DNA of 64,000 bases from Crossaster papposus (lineage: Eukaryota > Echinodermata > Asteroidea > Velatida > Solasteridae). A model generated the notes under the pieces. It was not told where the DNA came from, ran no database searches, and saw only the letters and a program-made list of their open reading frames with translations. The translations under genes were made by a program, and so were the position numbers. Shown one piece after another: positions 44,818-56,334 of this stretch. Within the stretch, counting starts at the first letter, position 1, and every line of letters starts with the position of its first letter. The stretch is taken from contig JBAIAA010000107.1 of assembly GCA_037893245.1 (NCBI GenBank), positions 124,001 to 188,000 of the forward strand, read 5' to 3'.

Positions 44818-45590
44818 CTAACAGAAGAGTCCCATCAGAGTACATCTATCTGGCCACCATGATGAAGAGTCCCAACTGGGTACATCTGGCCACCATGATG
44901 CACACTCCCAACCAGGTAACCAGGTACATCTGGCCTCCATGATGCAGAGTCCCAACTGAGTACATATGGCCACCATGATGCACAGTCCCAACCGAGTACA
45001 TCTGGCCACCATGCTGCACAGTCCCAACCGGGTACACCCGGCCACCTTGATGCAGACTACCAACTGAGCTCACCTGGCCGTCATGATGCACAATCCCAAC
45101 TGAGTATATCCGGCCACCGTGGTGCAGAGTCCCAACCGAGTACATCTGACCACCATGATGCACAGTCACAACTGCGTACATCTGACCACCATGATGCACA
45201 ATCACAACTGCATACATCTGGACACCGTGGTGCAGAGTCCCAACCGAGTACATCTGACCACCATGATGCACAGTAACAACTCCGTACATCTGGACACCGT
45301 GGTGCAGAGTCCCAACCGAGTACATCTGACCACCATGATGCAGTCACAACTGCATACATCTGGACACCGTGGTGCAGAGTCCCAACCGAGTACATCTGAC
45401 CACCATGGTGCACAGTCACAACTGCATACATCTGGACACCGTGGTGCAGAGTCCCAACCGAGTACATCTGACCACCATGATGCACAGTCACAACTGCGTA
45501 TATCTGGCCACCGTGGTGCAGATTCCCAACTGAATACATCTAGCCTCCATGATGCAGAGTCTCAACGAGTACAAATGTACATCTGGGCAC
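44818..45590. repeat. 36-bp minisatellite, array 1
   Basis: About 21 units of GTACATCTGGCCACCATGAT followed by GCACAGTCCCAACCGA. The unit length of 36 gives long frames with 12-aa repeats (for example HHGGQMYSVGTV) on the minus strand. These frames are not genes. Many units differ by GTGGTGCAGA or GGACACC variants. Confidence 0.92.
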
Positions 45591-45599
45591 AAAATATTT

Positions 45600-46320
45600 T
45601 CTCAATTATGTTTTGAGTGTTATGAACAGAGTCATTACACATTGCAAATCAAATCTGTGTTCTCAAAATGTGTGTCATGATCTTTGAAAGTGATAAAAAT
45701 TGGGCAAATCTGGTGACTAGTCTGGCAAAAATGGTCGAAATTGCAACTATCTAAATTGTGTAAACTAGTTTTCTCGTAACCCTCCCTACATTGCCTATAG
45801 CTACACATCAGGATGGAATAAAATAAGACTACTTCAAAAACGATACAAATTGAGCTCGACAAAAAATACACTTGATTTTAGTAGAGAATTAACACTAAAA
45901 TGGAAATTGCATATTAATACTCTTGTTGGTTGACTTTTCTTCAAAGCTTCTATCGCAAACGGTTCACTGAAATGTACACGCAATGCACCACATTTACAAA
46001 AGCAGTGCCAGGAAAATCAGTGGAATATAGTTATCAAGCCATGTGAAATATGAATGTTAACATTCATAATTCACAGTAAAGTTCCGGTAATCCAGCTCAT
46101 GATTTGAATAAAACATAAGCGTCTACTAGTCTTGGGCTGTACATTCCAAAACTTAACAAAGAAAGTTTTGCCCTAAAACCTCATAATTGGTTCAAGACAA
46201 CAAGTAAAACGCATAAGCACACATTACAAAACAAGGAAATCCTAAGATTATTCAAATCATCAAATCTCACTTTAATACCAAGTCCTTGACAGACCAAATC
46301 TTTAGGCAGCTAAACTTGTA
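45600..46320. other. Non-coding stretch
   Basis: AT-rich sequence between two repeat blocks; nothing identified. Confidence 0.4.
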
Positions 46321-46334
46321 TTAGATGTACAAAA

Positions 46335-46450
46335 GGGAGAGGTCCTGGGAGCTGGCTGTTCTCTCAAAACAAAATTGGAAAGCTCCAAAACTGATGCCCT
46401 TAACCAAGGATTGTGTTGCATTCAATGCATTTCTTCAAAGAAGAAATATG
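46335..46450 (+). pseudogene. Crypton-like fragment
   Basis: Encodes QNWKAPKLMPLTKDCVAFNA, nearly identical to residues coded at 49505-49585. It is followed by the same minisatellite-flanking block as at 44700-44815. Confidence 0.6.
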
Positions 46451-46584
46451 CGCCCAACCTCGATCATTAGCTGGTCCTGCCTAGTCCAACCATCATTGAC
46501 CAGTGTGGGTTCGAACAAACCCGGGTACATGTAGATAGTGAAACTGTAGAAGCTAATGGCTACATGATGCCGAGTCTCAATTGA

Positions 46585-47026
46585 GTACATCTGGCTAACA
46601 GGAGATTCCCCATCAGAGTACAACGATCTGGCCACCATGAGTCCAAACTGAGCGGTATACATCTGGCCACCGTGATGCAGAGTCCCAACTGCAGCCTCCA
46701 TGATGCAGAGTCCCAACTGAGTACATATGACCACTGTGGTGCAGAGTCCCAGCCTACATCTGGCCACCATGATAATGCCCAGTCCTAACCGGGTAAATCT
46801 GGCCACCATGCTGCACAGTCCCAACCGAGTACATCCGGCCTCCATGATGAAAAGTCCCAACTGGAGACATCTGGCCACCATGCTGCACAGTCCCAACTGA
46901 GTACATCTGGCCACCATGTTGCACAGTCCCAACCGGGTACATCTGGCCACCATGATGCACAAGCCCAGCTGAGTACATGTACATCTTGCCATGCATGGTC
47001 GATGCACAGTCCCAACCGGGTACATC
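46585..47026. repeat. 36-bp minisatellite, array 2 left part
   Basis: The same unit as array 1, about 12 copies. The array is cut by the hAT element at 47027 and continues at 47833. Confidence 0.9.
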
Positions 47027-47832
47027 CAGTGTTGTAGTCGAGTCCCGAGTCACTTGGTCCGAGTCCGAGTCACGGGTCACTTAAGTTTAAATAATTAAAT
47101 AGTTAAACTACTTTGACCAGTTCACTTAGATGACTGGATCACTATTGATCGCAAACAACACACAGCCATCTCAGTCAGGCGGTGTTTTTACAGGTACCAG
47201 ACATGCCAGACTATGGTCAGCTTCGGTTGCGTCTATGGCTAGATCAGCGCGTAAGCCGCCTATGTTTTAACATTAAAAAGAGGTAGCGATATAGCCGCAG
47301 CCAGCTAAAGCCGTCATTCGGATTCCGGAGACGAATTCCTATTTCCCTAGTAATATGCATCAAGCAGTGGCTATGGTGTTAAGGTTGACAGAATACCAGC
47401 GTTAATATTGGTGTCGTGCACAATAATGCTTTTACAGAAATATATCCCAGTGTTATTATGCGTATTGAACATACACATGTACATGTACGTGCGCTGTACA
47501 TTACATGGGCATAGCAACACATTAATCACGAACACTATTACTTGCAACATCAGTATAACTGCTTATTTCGTGTGCTAAACGTTAATATTCCCCAATGTGC
47601 ATGACGATCGGATCATTGGAATTGTTTTTAATATTTACAAAAAAAATAAAAAGGTATTGTTGGTGAAAATACGTGACTCGAGTCACAAGTCCTCGAGGTC
47701 AAGTCCGAGTCATGGTAGTCGAGTCCGAGTCCGAGTCTTTTGCCGACGTGACTCGAGTCAAGTCCGAGTCACCAAAATTATGACTCGAGACGGACTCGAG
47801 TCCGAGTCCTGGACTTGAGTCATACAACTCTG
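47027..47832. mobile_element. hAT-type non-autonomous element, 806 bp
   Basis: Ends are CAGTGTTGTAGTCGAGTC and, inverted, CAGAGTTGTATGACTCAAGTC. Perfect 8-bp duplications GGTACATC lie at 47019-47026 and 47833-47840. An 8-bp duplication with CAG...CTG termini is the hAT signature. Both ends are filled with GAGTCCGAGTC-type repeats. No transposase frame; the frame at 47597-47818 is translated from these repeats. Removing the element restores the 36-bp repeat. Confidence 0.9.
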
Positions 47833-48365
47833 GGTACATCTGGCCATCATGATGCAGAGTCCCAACTGAATACCTCTAGCCTCCATGATGCAGAGTCCCA
47901 ACTGAGTGTATATGACCACTGTGGTGCAGAGTCCCAGCCTAAATCTGACCACCATGATGCACAGTCCCAACTGAGTACATCTGGCCACCATAACGCACCA
48001 CGTGAGTACATCTGGCCACTATGATGCACAGTCCCAACCGGATAAATCTGGCCACCATGATGCAGTGTCCCAACTGGGTACATCTAGCCACCATATGATG
48101 CAGAGTCCCAACTGAGTACATCTGGCCACTTTGCACAGTCCCAACTGAATACATCTAACCTCCATGATGCAGAGTCCTAACCTAGTACATCTGGCCACCA
48201 TAATGCAGAGTCCAAACCGAGTACATCTGGCCACCGTGATGCACAGTCACAACTGCGTACATCTGGACACCGTGGTGCACAGTCATCTGGCTGCCATGAT
48301 GCCTATTACCAAACCTTTTCAACAGGCTGCACAGAAAAAGATTCCCAACCTTGTACATCTGGCAG
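47833..48365. repeat. 36-bp minisatellite, array 2 right part
   Basis: About 14 further units of the array interrupted by the hAT element, becoming degenerate toward 48300. Confidence 0.9.
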
Positions 48366-48448
48366 CATAGTAATAAGCAGATCCCTTTGATGAAGTTGAA
48401 GTTAATGAAGATGATGCGGTGATGATAGTTGATATATGTTAAGTAGTC

Positions 48449-50335
48449 ATGACAGCACAAGCAATGACAACAGCAGGAATGCTGACAGCAGCAGCGATTG
48501 ATGAAATGGACACCAGGAACATAAATGATAATGAAATCCTTAGTGATGGAGAACAGGGGGATGAAGATATCAAGAAGACATGGGTGACCCTGATGGCACT
48601 TATGTCACAGATTCTGGAGATCCAGGCAAGTGCAGTTATTGTTTGTTCTGTGGAAAACCTCGGCAGAAACTCACCCAGAGGCATTGCCGTAGGCACCACT
48701 GTCAGGAAACATTGATTTGTGAAGTTTTGGCAATCTCAAAGGAGGAAAAAGGAATGAAGCGGCAGAGTTGGCTGCATATTCGTAACCTGGGCAACCATGA
48801 ACACAACAACATGATTTTTAAGGAGAGGCTAAGGACCCGATTGTCCGCAAAAGACCAACGGAAGGAAATAAAAAAAAATCAATCCATGACTACATTCCCT
48901 GTGCCGACTGCTTTGGATATTTTCATAAGAGAGTACCTTATATGGGTAAACAAAAAAAACTGCTGCATGGTAATTCATAAACACCTTCCTTACAGTAAAC
49001 ACTGCAAGACCAGGCGGATGCTTATTCCCCTAAAACATGACGTATCCAGGGAATTGAAAGAGGTTCTGCATTCTGTGCAAAAAGACAAGATACGATTAAC
49101 TGTAAGAAATGATCAGGACATTCCACGAGTGGGGAAAATGTGATGAACACAACAAACTCGAACAGAAGACAAGACAAGGCCAGAGAAAAAAATGCGAACA
49201 CTTGGTATAATCCTTAATCATGCAAGAGGGTTCGACTCTACTATTATACAGGCCAGAGATCTGGTGAAGCCCAAGTCTTTTGATGCAGTCATTAACAGTA
49301 CTTTGATCATGTCAGGCTATCAGAAAGAAACACAAAAACACCAAGCATACTCGTGGGCTTTGCACCGACGGATCTTTCACTAATCATGAAGAACATCTAC
49401 ATAAAGGAACAAAACCGTGCTGCCATTCTTAAAGTGGATGATTTCATGCATCTCAGGGAAACTGAGTGGAAGGCTCGGGTGACATCATCAGCACTGCGCC
49501 AGATGCAACAACAAAATTGGAAAGCTCCAAAACTGTTGCCCTTAACCAAGGATTGTGTTGCATTCAATGCATTTCTTCAGAAGAAGTGAACACAAAATCA
49601 AGTCAAAGGTGAACGCACGGCTACAACATACAAGGAGCTGGCCAACACAGGTTGTTTTGTACAATAGGAGACCAAAATATGAAAGTATTGAGGTTTACAA
49701 CTATAATCAGCAAGTACAATCCAAGAGAGCTGTTCATGATGAATTTCTCGAAAGCTAACTCCACCCGAAAAGGTTTCTCTAAAAAGGCTGACATTGCTTA
49801 TGGTGCGGGGAAAGCGAGGGCGTGGAGTTCCAATTCTCATGCCAGTTAACATGAAAGAAAGTTTGGATATGTTGGCTAAAGAAAACAAGGGTAAAAGTTT
49901 CCTGTTTTCTCGACTTTGTGAGAATTCAACCACTCCTTTAACCAGTTCGCGCCAGATGACGTATATAAACGCAAAGATTTCCCCCAATTCAAAACGGATG
50001 AAGCATAAACACGCCAAGTTCAAGTTCGGAAATGTATGTCAGCAGCGAGCAAGGCCGGAAATGCGTGGGTGTGCTTCCCGGCACTATCAGCCTGAACCCG
50101 CTTCGGATCGAGTTTCGACCGTTAAAAATAATCCCGCCCTTCGGCTCGGCGATGTTAAAATAATCCCGGCGTGACCTGGTTAAGGGCGTCTGGCATTGTT
50201 GCCAAGTTAGCAGCATCTGCTGAACCTAAGCTACAACAGCCATTCACAATCAGATGTACAAAGCTCAGAAAGCATCTCGCAACTATGTGTCAGTTGCTAA
50301 ATCTGAAGAAATCTGTATTCAAGGCTAGGCTTAGC
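48449..50335 (+). pseudogene. Crypton-like zinc-finger/tyrosine-recombinase pseudogene, most complete copy
   Basis: Pieces in order but with frameshifts: an acidic N-terminus (SDGEQGDEDIKK); a C-x2-C...H-x4-H zinc-finger-like block (CSYCLFCGKPRQKL...RRHH); WLHIRNLGNHEHN; a region with PKSFDAVINSTLIMSGYQKE and NWKAPKLLPLTKDC; VVLYNRRPKYESIEV; and a C-terminal TIRCTKLRKHLATMCQLLNL. This order resembles multi-domain tyrosine-recombinase proteins of Crypton-type elements in animals (family assignment from memory of motifs). The sequence after LLNL, which should carry the catalytic His/Arg/Tyr, is not evident. A 237-bp MITE sits at 49943-50179. Non-functional. Confidence 0.6.
49943..50179 (+). mobile_element. 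TTAA-type MITE (piggyBac-like), 237 bp, with empty site known
   Basis: Ends are CCAGTTCGCGCC and, inverted, CCAGGTCACGCCGGGATTAT. TTAA lies on both sides (49939-49942, 50180-50183). The paralogous sequence at 39842-39845 has a single TTAA, which proves the TTAA duplication. A TTAA duplication with CC... ends fits piggyBac-type MITEs; Kolobok also uses TTAA. No coding capacity. Confidence 0.85.
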
Positions 50336-50339
50336 CTGG

Positions 50340-50577
50340 TATATCCACGCTATATTCTTACCGTGACGTCATCTTTTGTGGGCGGGGCACGGCGCATATT
50401 GCTTTTCATTTTAGGGTCACGATTAATGAGCAAAACCTAAACAAATAAGTTTTTGCAGTTGTTAAGTATTCAGCGTTATTAAAGCGTATATTTCGCCATA
50501 TTAAAGTTTTAAATTTCAGTTACCCTTTAAGAATTTTGCTTATGGTATATTGCAGTTCTGCGACAACAGATTTGTTA
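50340..50577. other. Non-coding stretch
   Basis: Nothing identified apart from a TGACGTCA motif near 50365. Confidence 0.35.
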
Positions 50578-50785
50578 AAGAACAAACTGACAATTTTGCT
50601 TGACATAATGGCTGTTTCGCATTTAGCTTCGAATGGGAACAAACTGCGACAATATTGCTTGATATAATGGCTGTTTCGCGTTTAGCTTCGAATGGGAACA
50701 AACTGCGACAATATTGCTTGATATAATGGCTGTTTCGCGTTTAGCTTCGAACGGGAACAAACTGCAACAATATCGCTTTGATTGC
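50578..50785. repeat. 59-bp tandem repeat, about 3.5 units
   Basis: ATGGCTGTTTCGC recurs at 50609, 50668 and 50727, a 59-bp period. The unit also contains AACAAACTGCGACAATATTG. Copies are 90-98% alike by eye. Confidence 0.85.
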
Positions 50786-51411
50786 TGTCCCGAGCTTTCA
50801 GCTCAGAGAAGTTGTCACATCGCGGTTGTATCATGCGGGGATAAATGGAAAATAGCATAATTATCAAACTAAAGAGTATTCATATTATAATACTGATGAA
50901 CCGCTGATTTTAGGCTAACCATTTGTTAGATTTTAACAATCAGATTTAATTAATAATGGCCTTCTCCCCTTACAGCCATCTGATCCACCCACTTTACTAG
51001 TCCAATATTTGGAACTCTCAATACTGTGTATGGGAGTCCCTAAATGTAAGCAGGGGTGTGAGTGGCCACATGCAAAAAAAACTGAAAACGGCCAGCAAAA
51101 AGCTGACATTTAATCAGTTCCCATACTTTAGTACAGAGCAGGTGTACCAAAAAGCTTAAATTTAGGGTAAAAATCTAAAAAAAACAACTGAAATCTGCTA
51201 AAAAGCTGAATTCTCACACTCCTGTGTAAGATACTGAAAACATACAACACAAGAAAATAGACCGACACATCAAACACCCTGTCCAATACAACTTTAGAAC
51301 GAATCAGTCAACTGTGTAAAAAAAACAGTCTGCCATAGTCTGCCATTAGACTACTGAAGAGATTTCCAAACAGCATGTTATCACTTTAAAAAATAGAAAT
51401 TGCATATATAC

Positions 51412-51585
51412 CATTTGATACATTTGCTCCTTGGCCAATTATGAAGAATAACAAATGTTGGAACAAAGGTTCCCTCATATCTCGGGCACGCTTTGGTGCC
51501 AGTGTTCTGCCTGCTATGCTGTCTCCCTGAACTTTGTATTCCTCCTCTGGCACCAATGCACATGCTTCAACTGAAGTTTCAACCC
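51412..51585 (-). CDS. Possible isolated exon, unknown
   Basis: The minus strand is open between an acceptor (TATATTTAG) and a weak donor (GTATAT), coding VETSVEACALVPEEEYKVQG and then TLAPKRARDMREPLFQHLL. No known family and no partner exons. It may be chance or a transposon remnant. Confidence 0.2.
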
Positions 51586-51662
51586 CTAAATATAGAAAGA
51601 CAAACAATCTCGTAAGAATAAAATAAATTAAGACCTGATGTTTCGAAAGCATAGTTTCAGAA

Positions 51663-51917
51663 CAGGGCCCAATTTCTTGGCTCTGCTTACCGTTAGCGAA
51701 AAATCCCTGCTTACTATAGCAGAAAATTCGGTGCTTACGGTAAACGTATTTCACGCGTTAGCGAGGAATTTCGGTCTCTGAGCATGCGTACACCCCGTAA
51801 CTAAGGATTCTGTGCTTACAGGGTTAGCGCAAAAAGTTTCTGCTAGCGCGGTTAGCGGAAAATGGAGACCGTAAGCGCGAAATTCTGTGGTTAGCAGAGC
51901 CAAGAAATTGGGCCCTG
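51663..51917. mobile_element. MITE with long inverted repeats, 255 bp
   Basis: The left end CAGGGCCCAATTTCTTGG is mirrored exactly at the right, and similarity continues into CTCTGCTTACCG. Internal GTTAGCG motifs recur on both sides. The end sequence looks hAT-like, but the flanks (TTTCAGAA and GTTTAAAC) are not a clean 8-bp duplication. Confidence 0.8.
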
Positions 51918-54185
51918 GTTTAAACATGTGCAATTTTCACAACATAATATCAATTTTGAAGGGTGAAATGTGTTAGCTTTGGTTAATAATACCAATTGCC
52001 TCATAAAAGTGAACAATATTTTGGGGGTGAAAAACATTTATGGTCAACCAATTACATGTGTAACTGTAACAGTGCGTGTTTCAAAAGTAATCATCACTGA
52101 GGTCAACAATTAAAAAATTAACTTTCTTCATCAGATTGATTCAAACTTGAAACAGACCGCAGAACATGGACAAGTGTCCGCTGTCATCTTATACAGTGAG
52201 ATATATATATTCTCATAAGGCCATTTAAAATTTATTTTTAGGCTTTTATCACTCAACATTGAGGGGTCGACGTCAGGCATATGGATCATTAATTCCAAAC
52301 CATGGCTTGACAACCTTCAACCCACACGTAATCTGTGCACGTAATCTGTGCACGTAATCTGTGTGATTACAAAAGGTATGATGTAGAGTTCAACCAACAA
52401 CACAGCAATTAATTGGCCTACCCTTGCCAGCTATAGATGTCAAACTTTAAACTCTACGAGCACTGTATACAACAAGCGCTTAGCTCAATTCACAGTTCAC
52501 GCACGACATGTTATGTATCGTATGTATGTATGTATGGAGCCTAGAGCGTTGTCGTATCAATACCACATCGACCCATCATGGTTCCCGACTATACGACGAC
52601 GCATTGCATTAATAGCATAATAAATTCGCGCGATGTGGTTTGTTAACTGTTGTAGGGTTGCACCATTAATCTCCATAATAAAAAAAAGATCAACGGGTGG
52701 CACAGACTCTGTTCGTATTCATTGTCAGATGATTGAATGGCTGTTTGCTGTCATTAATGTCGCACAAATTGTTATGATAATTATGGCCATTTTCCAAACC
52801 CTAACTTAGGCTCTGTCTTTATCACCATTACCAAACTGAATGAACAAATCTAAAACGGAGATGAAGCGGGGGTTCAGAAAACGGCCTGTGGGAGACGTCA
52901 TCATTTAGTCGGGAGCCACATCACAGCAAGCTTGACACGACAACACAAGCGCACTATGGCCAAGGCATGCATAACACAATACAGTAGCTATCGTGCAGAA
53001 CGTTAGCGTGCAAATTTGGTGGATTTAGTGAGAAACTTGTCTGGAAAATACCTTTTTGGGGAGAGAAAAAAAAATTATAAATTGGGGCGCAGTGTTCTCC
53101 AAGTGTACATGTATAATAAACCATGGCGGCCCGCCATGCTATATTTTTGAGATTGGTAATCTCGCCATGCTTTAAAAATCGCCGCCATGCTAAAAAAATA
53201 CACCCAATCTGGCAGCCAAGTATTAACCAAAGCCATCACAAATGCAGCTAAACTCATGATGTCAAAGAAATACTGCACCTTGGACATTAACGCATTCCTG
53301 GTTCATGGGACCGATCTTGTTTAAATGGACGTGAAGGACGCACTAGTTTAGTCAATACCGTTTCACATGTGCATGTTGGCAGTCTTAATTGGTTCCAAGA
53401 CCTTCGCATGAATCAATTTCAACAACAGAGGGCGTCACTATATCCTTGGTTTGACTTCCACTACAGTCGTCAGCCGCGCCGCGATGAATTCAAGAACGAA
53501 AAGGGTGCCCTCTGTCGGGTTAACATTGTAACGTCTTCCAGCAATCATGAGCAAGTTTGATTAAGCGACTATATATAGTTTATTATAGTCGACTACAGTC
53601 CCTCGAACGACGGATAATTTCCGTTGTTTCGATGAGCTAGCTCCAGTCGCTGATTCTGTTCTCCTGTGACTGGCTCTTGTAAGTCGAATGGTGGCACTTT
53701 TCAAGATTGGCGTGAAATGTGAAACTCCCTGATTGTGTCCCATCGCTGCAAGTTATTTTGTCCCACGACCAAACTTTGTTGTTCATTTGACCTTGTGCGA
53801 ACAAAATTGATCGGCAGACATGATTTGTGCACTGAAAATACGGCTTTTCACCTTACTATATAGTGTCCAACATACATGTAAGCCTGAAATCGCGTCTAAG
53901 CGCATCTAGATTAAAAAAAATTCGGGGAAGGCCACCCGGACCAAGTGCCTGCAGCACGTGACTCTCACGCCATGCTTTCATTTTTTTTTTTTTTTAGAAC
54001 ATTGGGGCGGGAGTAGAAATGGACGGGCCGTGATGAAAACCTAAAAATCAATTTGAAATGGCCTAATCAAATAATGGCAGAGAATACAGGCAGAGCCCCC
54101 ATTGTGTTGTAGTGACACGTTACATGATTGGTTAAGACGCGAGCTGTTTGGGGTGTTGGCCGATAGGAAATGCACAGAACATTCA
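51918..54185. other. Intergenic region without confirmed genes
   Basis: Contains a 14-bp tandem repeat (CACGTAATCTGTG, three units near 52323-52362), several GCCATGC repeats at 53125-53195, a GTATGTATGTATG run near 52520, and a T tract near 53980-53996. The minus-strand frame 53075-53287 (starts MSKVQYFFDIMSLAAFVM) is not recognised. Confidence 0.35.
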
Positions 54186-54189
54186 TAGC

Positions 54190-54656
54190 TGAAAATTAAA
54201 GGACCCTTTCACAAATTTCAAAGGAGACTAACGAACAATGGTGGGGGAATATGTATGTCTAGAACTTAGTTGACGCAGCTGATAATCCCTCAGCTGTAGG
54301 CATTAATGGAGACAATGGAAGTAGGGTTTTGAATAGGCCTAATCACTGAAGCGTGCATGATGCCATGATATCAAGTCAATGCGGCATGGCATGACAACGT
54401 TAGTGTGTATACATGTCCACCACAACATGTGTCACTGTCATTAACGTAAGCCGTGTATACACCTCAACTGCAACAATCAAGCAAACTTCCATAGCGTGTA
54501 TACGTCCTCCACTGAATAAAACCGCCATGCCTGACGGGTTAACGCGACATCCGTGGATAGTACACAATTTTGTATGGGATGTTCATGACGTGTTTGTCCA
54601 TCATCCGTTTTGAATTCCGCAAAAACTTTGTGTGTACGTCATCTGACGCGAACTGG
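54190..54656 (+). repeat. Uninterrupted copy of the repeat hit by the CR1 LINE
   Basis: Collinear with 11590-11962 plus 16995-17113 but without the 5 kb LINE; the junction corresponds to about 54535-54543. The right end GACGCGAACTGG belongs to the TTAA MITE family. Confidence 0.7.
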
Positions 54657-55575
54657 TTAGAAGGTTCGTGGGCGTGCTCCCTGGAAAATTTTGATAATCT
54701 ACAATGATTCGGCCTGGATTATACGGTAATTTGAGAATAAATTTTGGAACTCTGAGTCAATTTGGTGTAGTATCAAAACTTTAGTCCACGATGCAAGTCA
54801 TGCAACCCGCCCCCCCCCCCCCCCCCCCTTCTCCTATATCCTCCACTGACGTGCCGGACATCACTCGATGCTTTGTTCAAAACCGCGAAATCTAGACCTA
54901 TTGTGTATAGGGCCTAGCCGCATTTCAGTCCCTTTTCAGGGGGTTTCGAGTGTTAAATATACATTCAATCAAGTACGACATTGACTTTGATCCTCTTCTC
55001 CTTTTCCTTTTTTTTTTTTTTTCTCTCTCTATTTTTGTTTTTTTGGGGGGGGTTTCCCAATAGGCCTTACTCTATAATAATTAAAGTAATGAAATAAAGT
55101 TAATTACAAATTAATACCAGTCTGCTCTGATGAATGATTACAAATTTGCGATTAATGCCCCGCTAATGTTTTAAGCCACATTAAATAAAAATGAAAGTGA
55201 GGCTTGGAACGGATAAATAGTCTGCCACCATCCAATTCAACGGTGATTTGGTTGCAACGACTATGTCGCACTGCATGTCACACACGTGCGCGTGTGTAAA
55301 TGAACAAAATAATACGTGGTACATGTATGTTGCACGATTTTTGAAATTATTAGCGCCATGTCGCAGTCGCACGACTTTGTCGCGTAAATGTAAACACGGT
55401 CATTGATTTGGGCGTGTATATTAATACGGGCGACATTATCGCTCAACAAAATCGCTTATGTGTTCAGGGAGCACGATCAAAAATGGCTCCACCGTGAATA
55501 TGGTCTATTATTTCATATTGTAAACAACTTTGACTTTTGGTTTGTTAAAAAAACAAATGTTCAAAGAATGAATAC
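54657..55575. other. Non-coding stretch with homopolymers
   Basis: A C tract of about 18 lies near 54811-54828, T tracts near 55010-55021 and a G tract near 55045-55052. Minus-strand frames at 55181-55449 show no motif. Confidence 0.4.
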
Positions 55576-55577
55576 TA

Positions 55578-56331
55578 GAGCCCCTTTCACACTGGACGAT
55601 TTCCCCAGGAATTCCCCGGGGAATTGCGGTCGGTCTGTTCACACTGCCAAAGAAATCCCCGGGAAACTGCTTTTCCCCGGGACTGCTTGTGAGTAGGGTT
55701 AAAGGAGAAATCCCTGGGGTTTAACGTTTTTCCCGGAGAATAGCAACTACTGTGAACGTCGCAGGGTTTGAACTTACCCCACCTTTTTGCGTCCACGGGT
55801 AATCTCGAAAGGTCACAGGGTCACAAATAATTCGCGTGGTGACTTAGTATTGTAATGCAGTACCTTTCAAACTTTTTGTAAATATATTTACAGTTAAGTA
55901 CAAAAGACAAATAATAACGTTTGAAAATTATACAAATAATTTAATTTTAAAGAATATGAGCAAAATGAATGGTTTTAATATTTAATAAAAGAAGTGTCGT
56001 GAACAAGACTGTGTTTAGCTTCCTTCTCGTGTACATGTATTTATAACGTCCCGTGTGGTTAGGTACCAGTCTTCTATTTTCTTATCCGCATGATGCGTGG
56101 CGCAGCGGTTATCGTCGACCCATGCCACGCGCCCTCAGTTTAAACATTTCCCGGGGTTTGATGGCCAGTGTGAAACGACCGTGCATATTCCCGGGAAATA
56201 GTGTCCCCGGATGTTACCAAATGGGTCCAGTGTGAACTGTTGCCGAGGTGTTGGTGGGGTAAAAAATCCTCTGGAATTTTCCAGGGATTTATTTCCCGGG
56301 GATTGGCTCTGCAGTGTGAAAAAGGCTTTAC
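55578..56331. mobile_element. Inverted-repeat element, about 754 bp
   Basis: The left end AGCCCCTTTCACACTGG is inverted at the right as AGCCTTTTTCACACTGC. TTCACACTG or its complement also occurs at about 55637, 56168 and 56229, and CCCGGG palindromes recur in both arms. No coding capacity and no clear target duplication. Confidence 0.65.
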
Positions 56332-56334
56332 ACT

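Noticed and set aside
44818..48365. Long frames with HHGGQMYSVGTV-like repeats as repeat-protein genes
   Set aside because: They are translations of a 36-bp non-coding minisatellite, are open on both strands and are broken irregularly.
51663..51917. Clear 8-bp hAT target duplication around this MITE
   Set aside because: The flanking octamers TTTCAGAA and GTTTAAAC do not match, so the hAT assignment rests on terminal sequence only.
53075..53287. Hydrophobic small protein starting MSKVQYFFDIMSLAAFVM
   Set aside because: Part of the frame comes from GCCATGC repeats, and there is no homology signal or splice context I can support.
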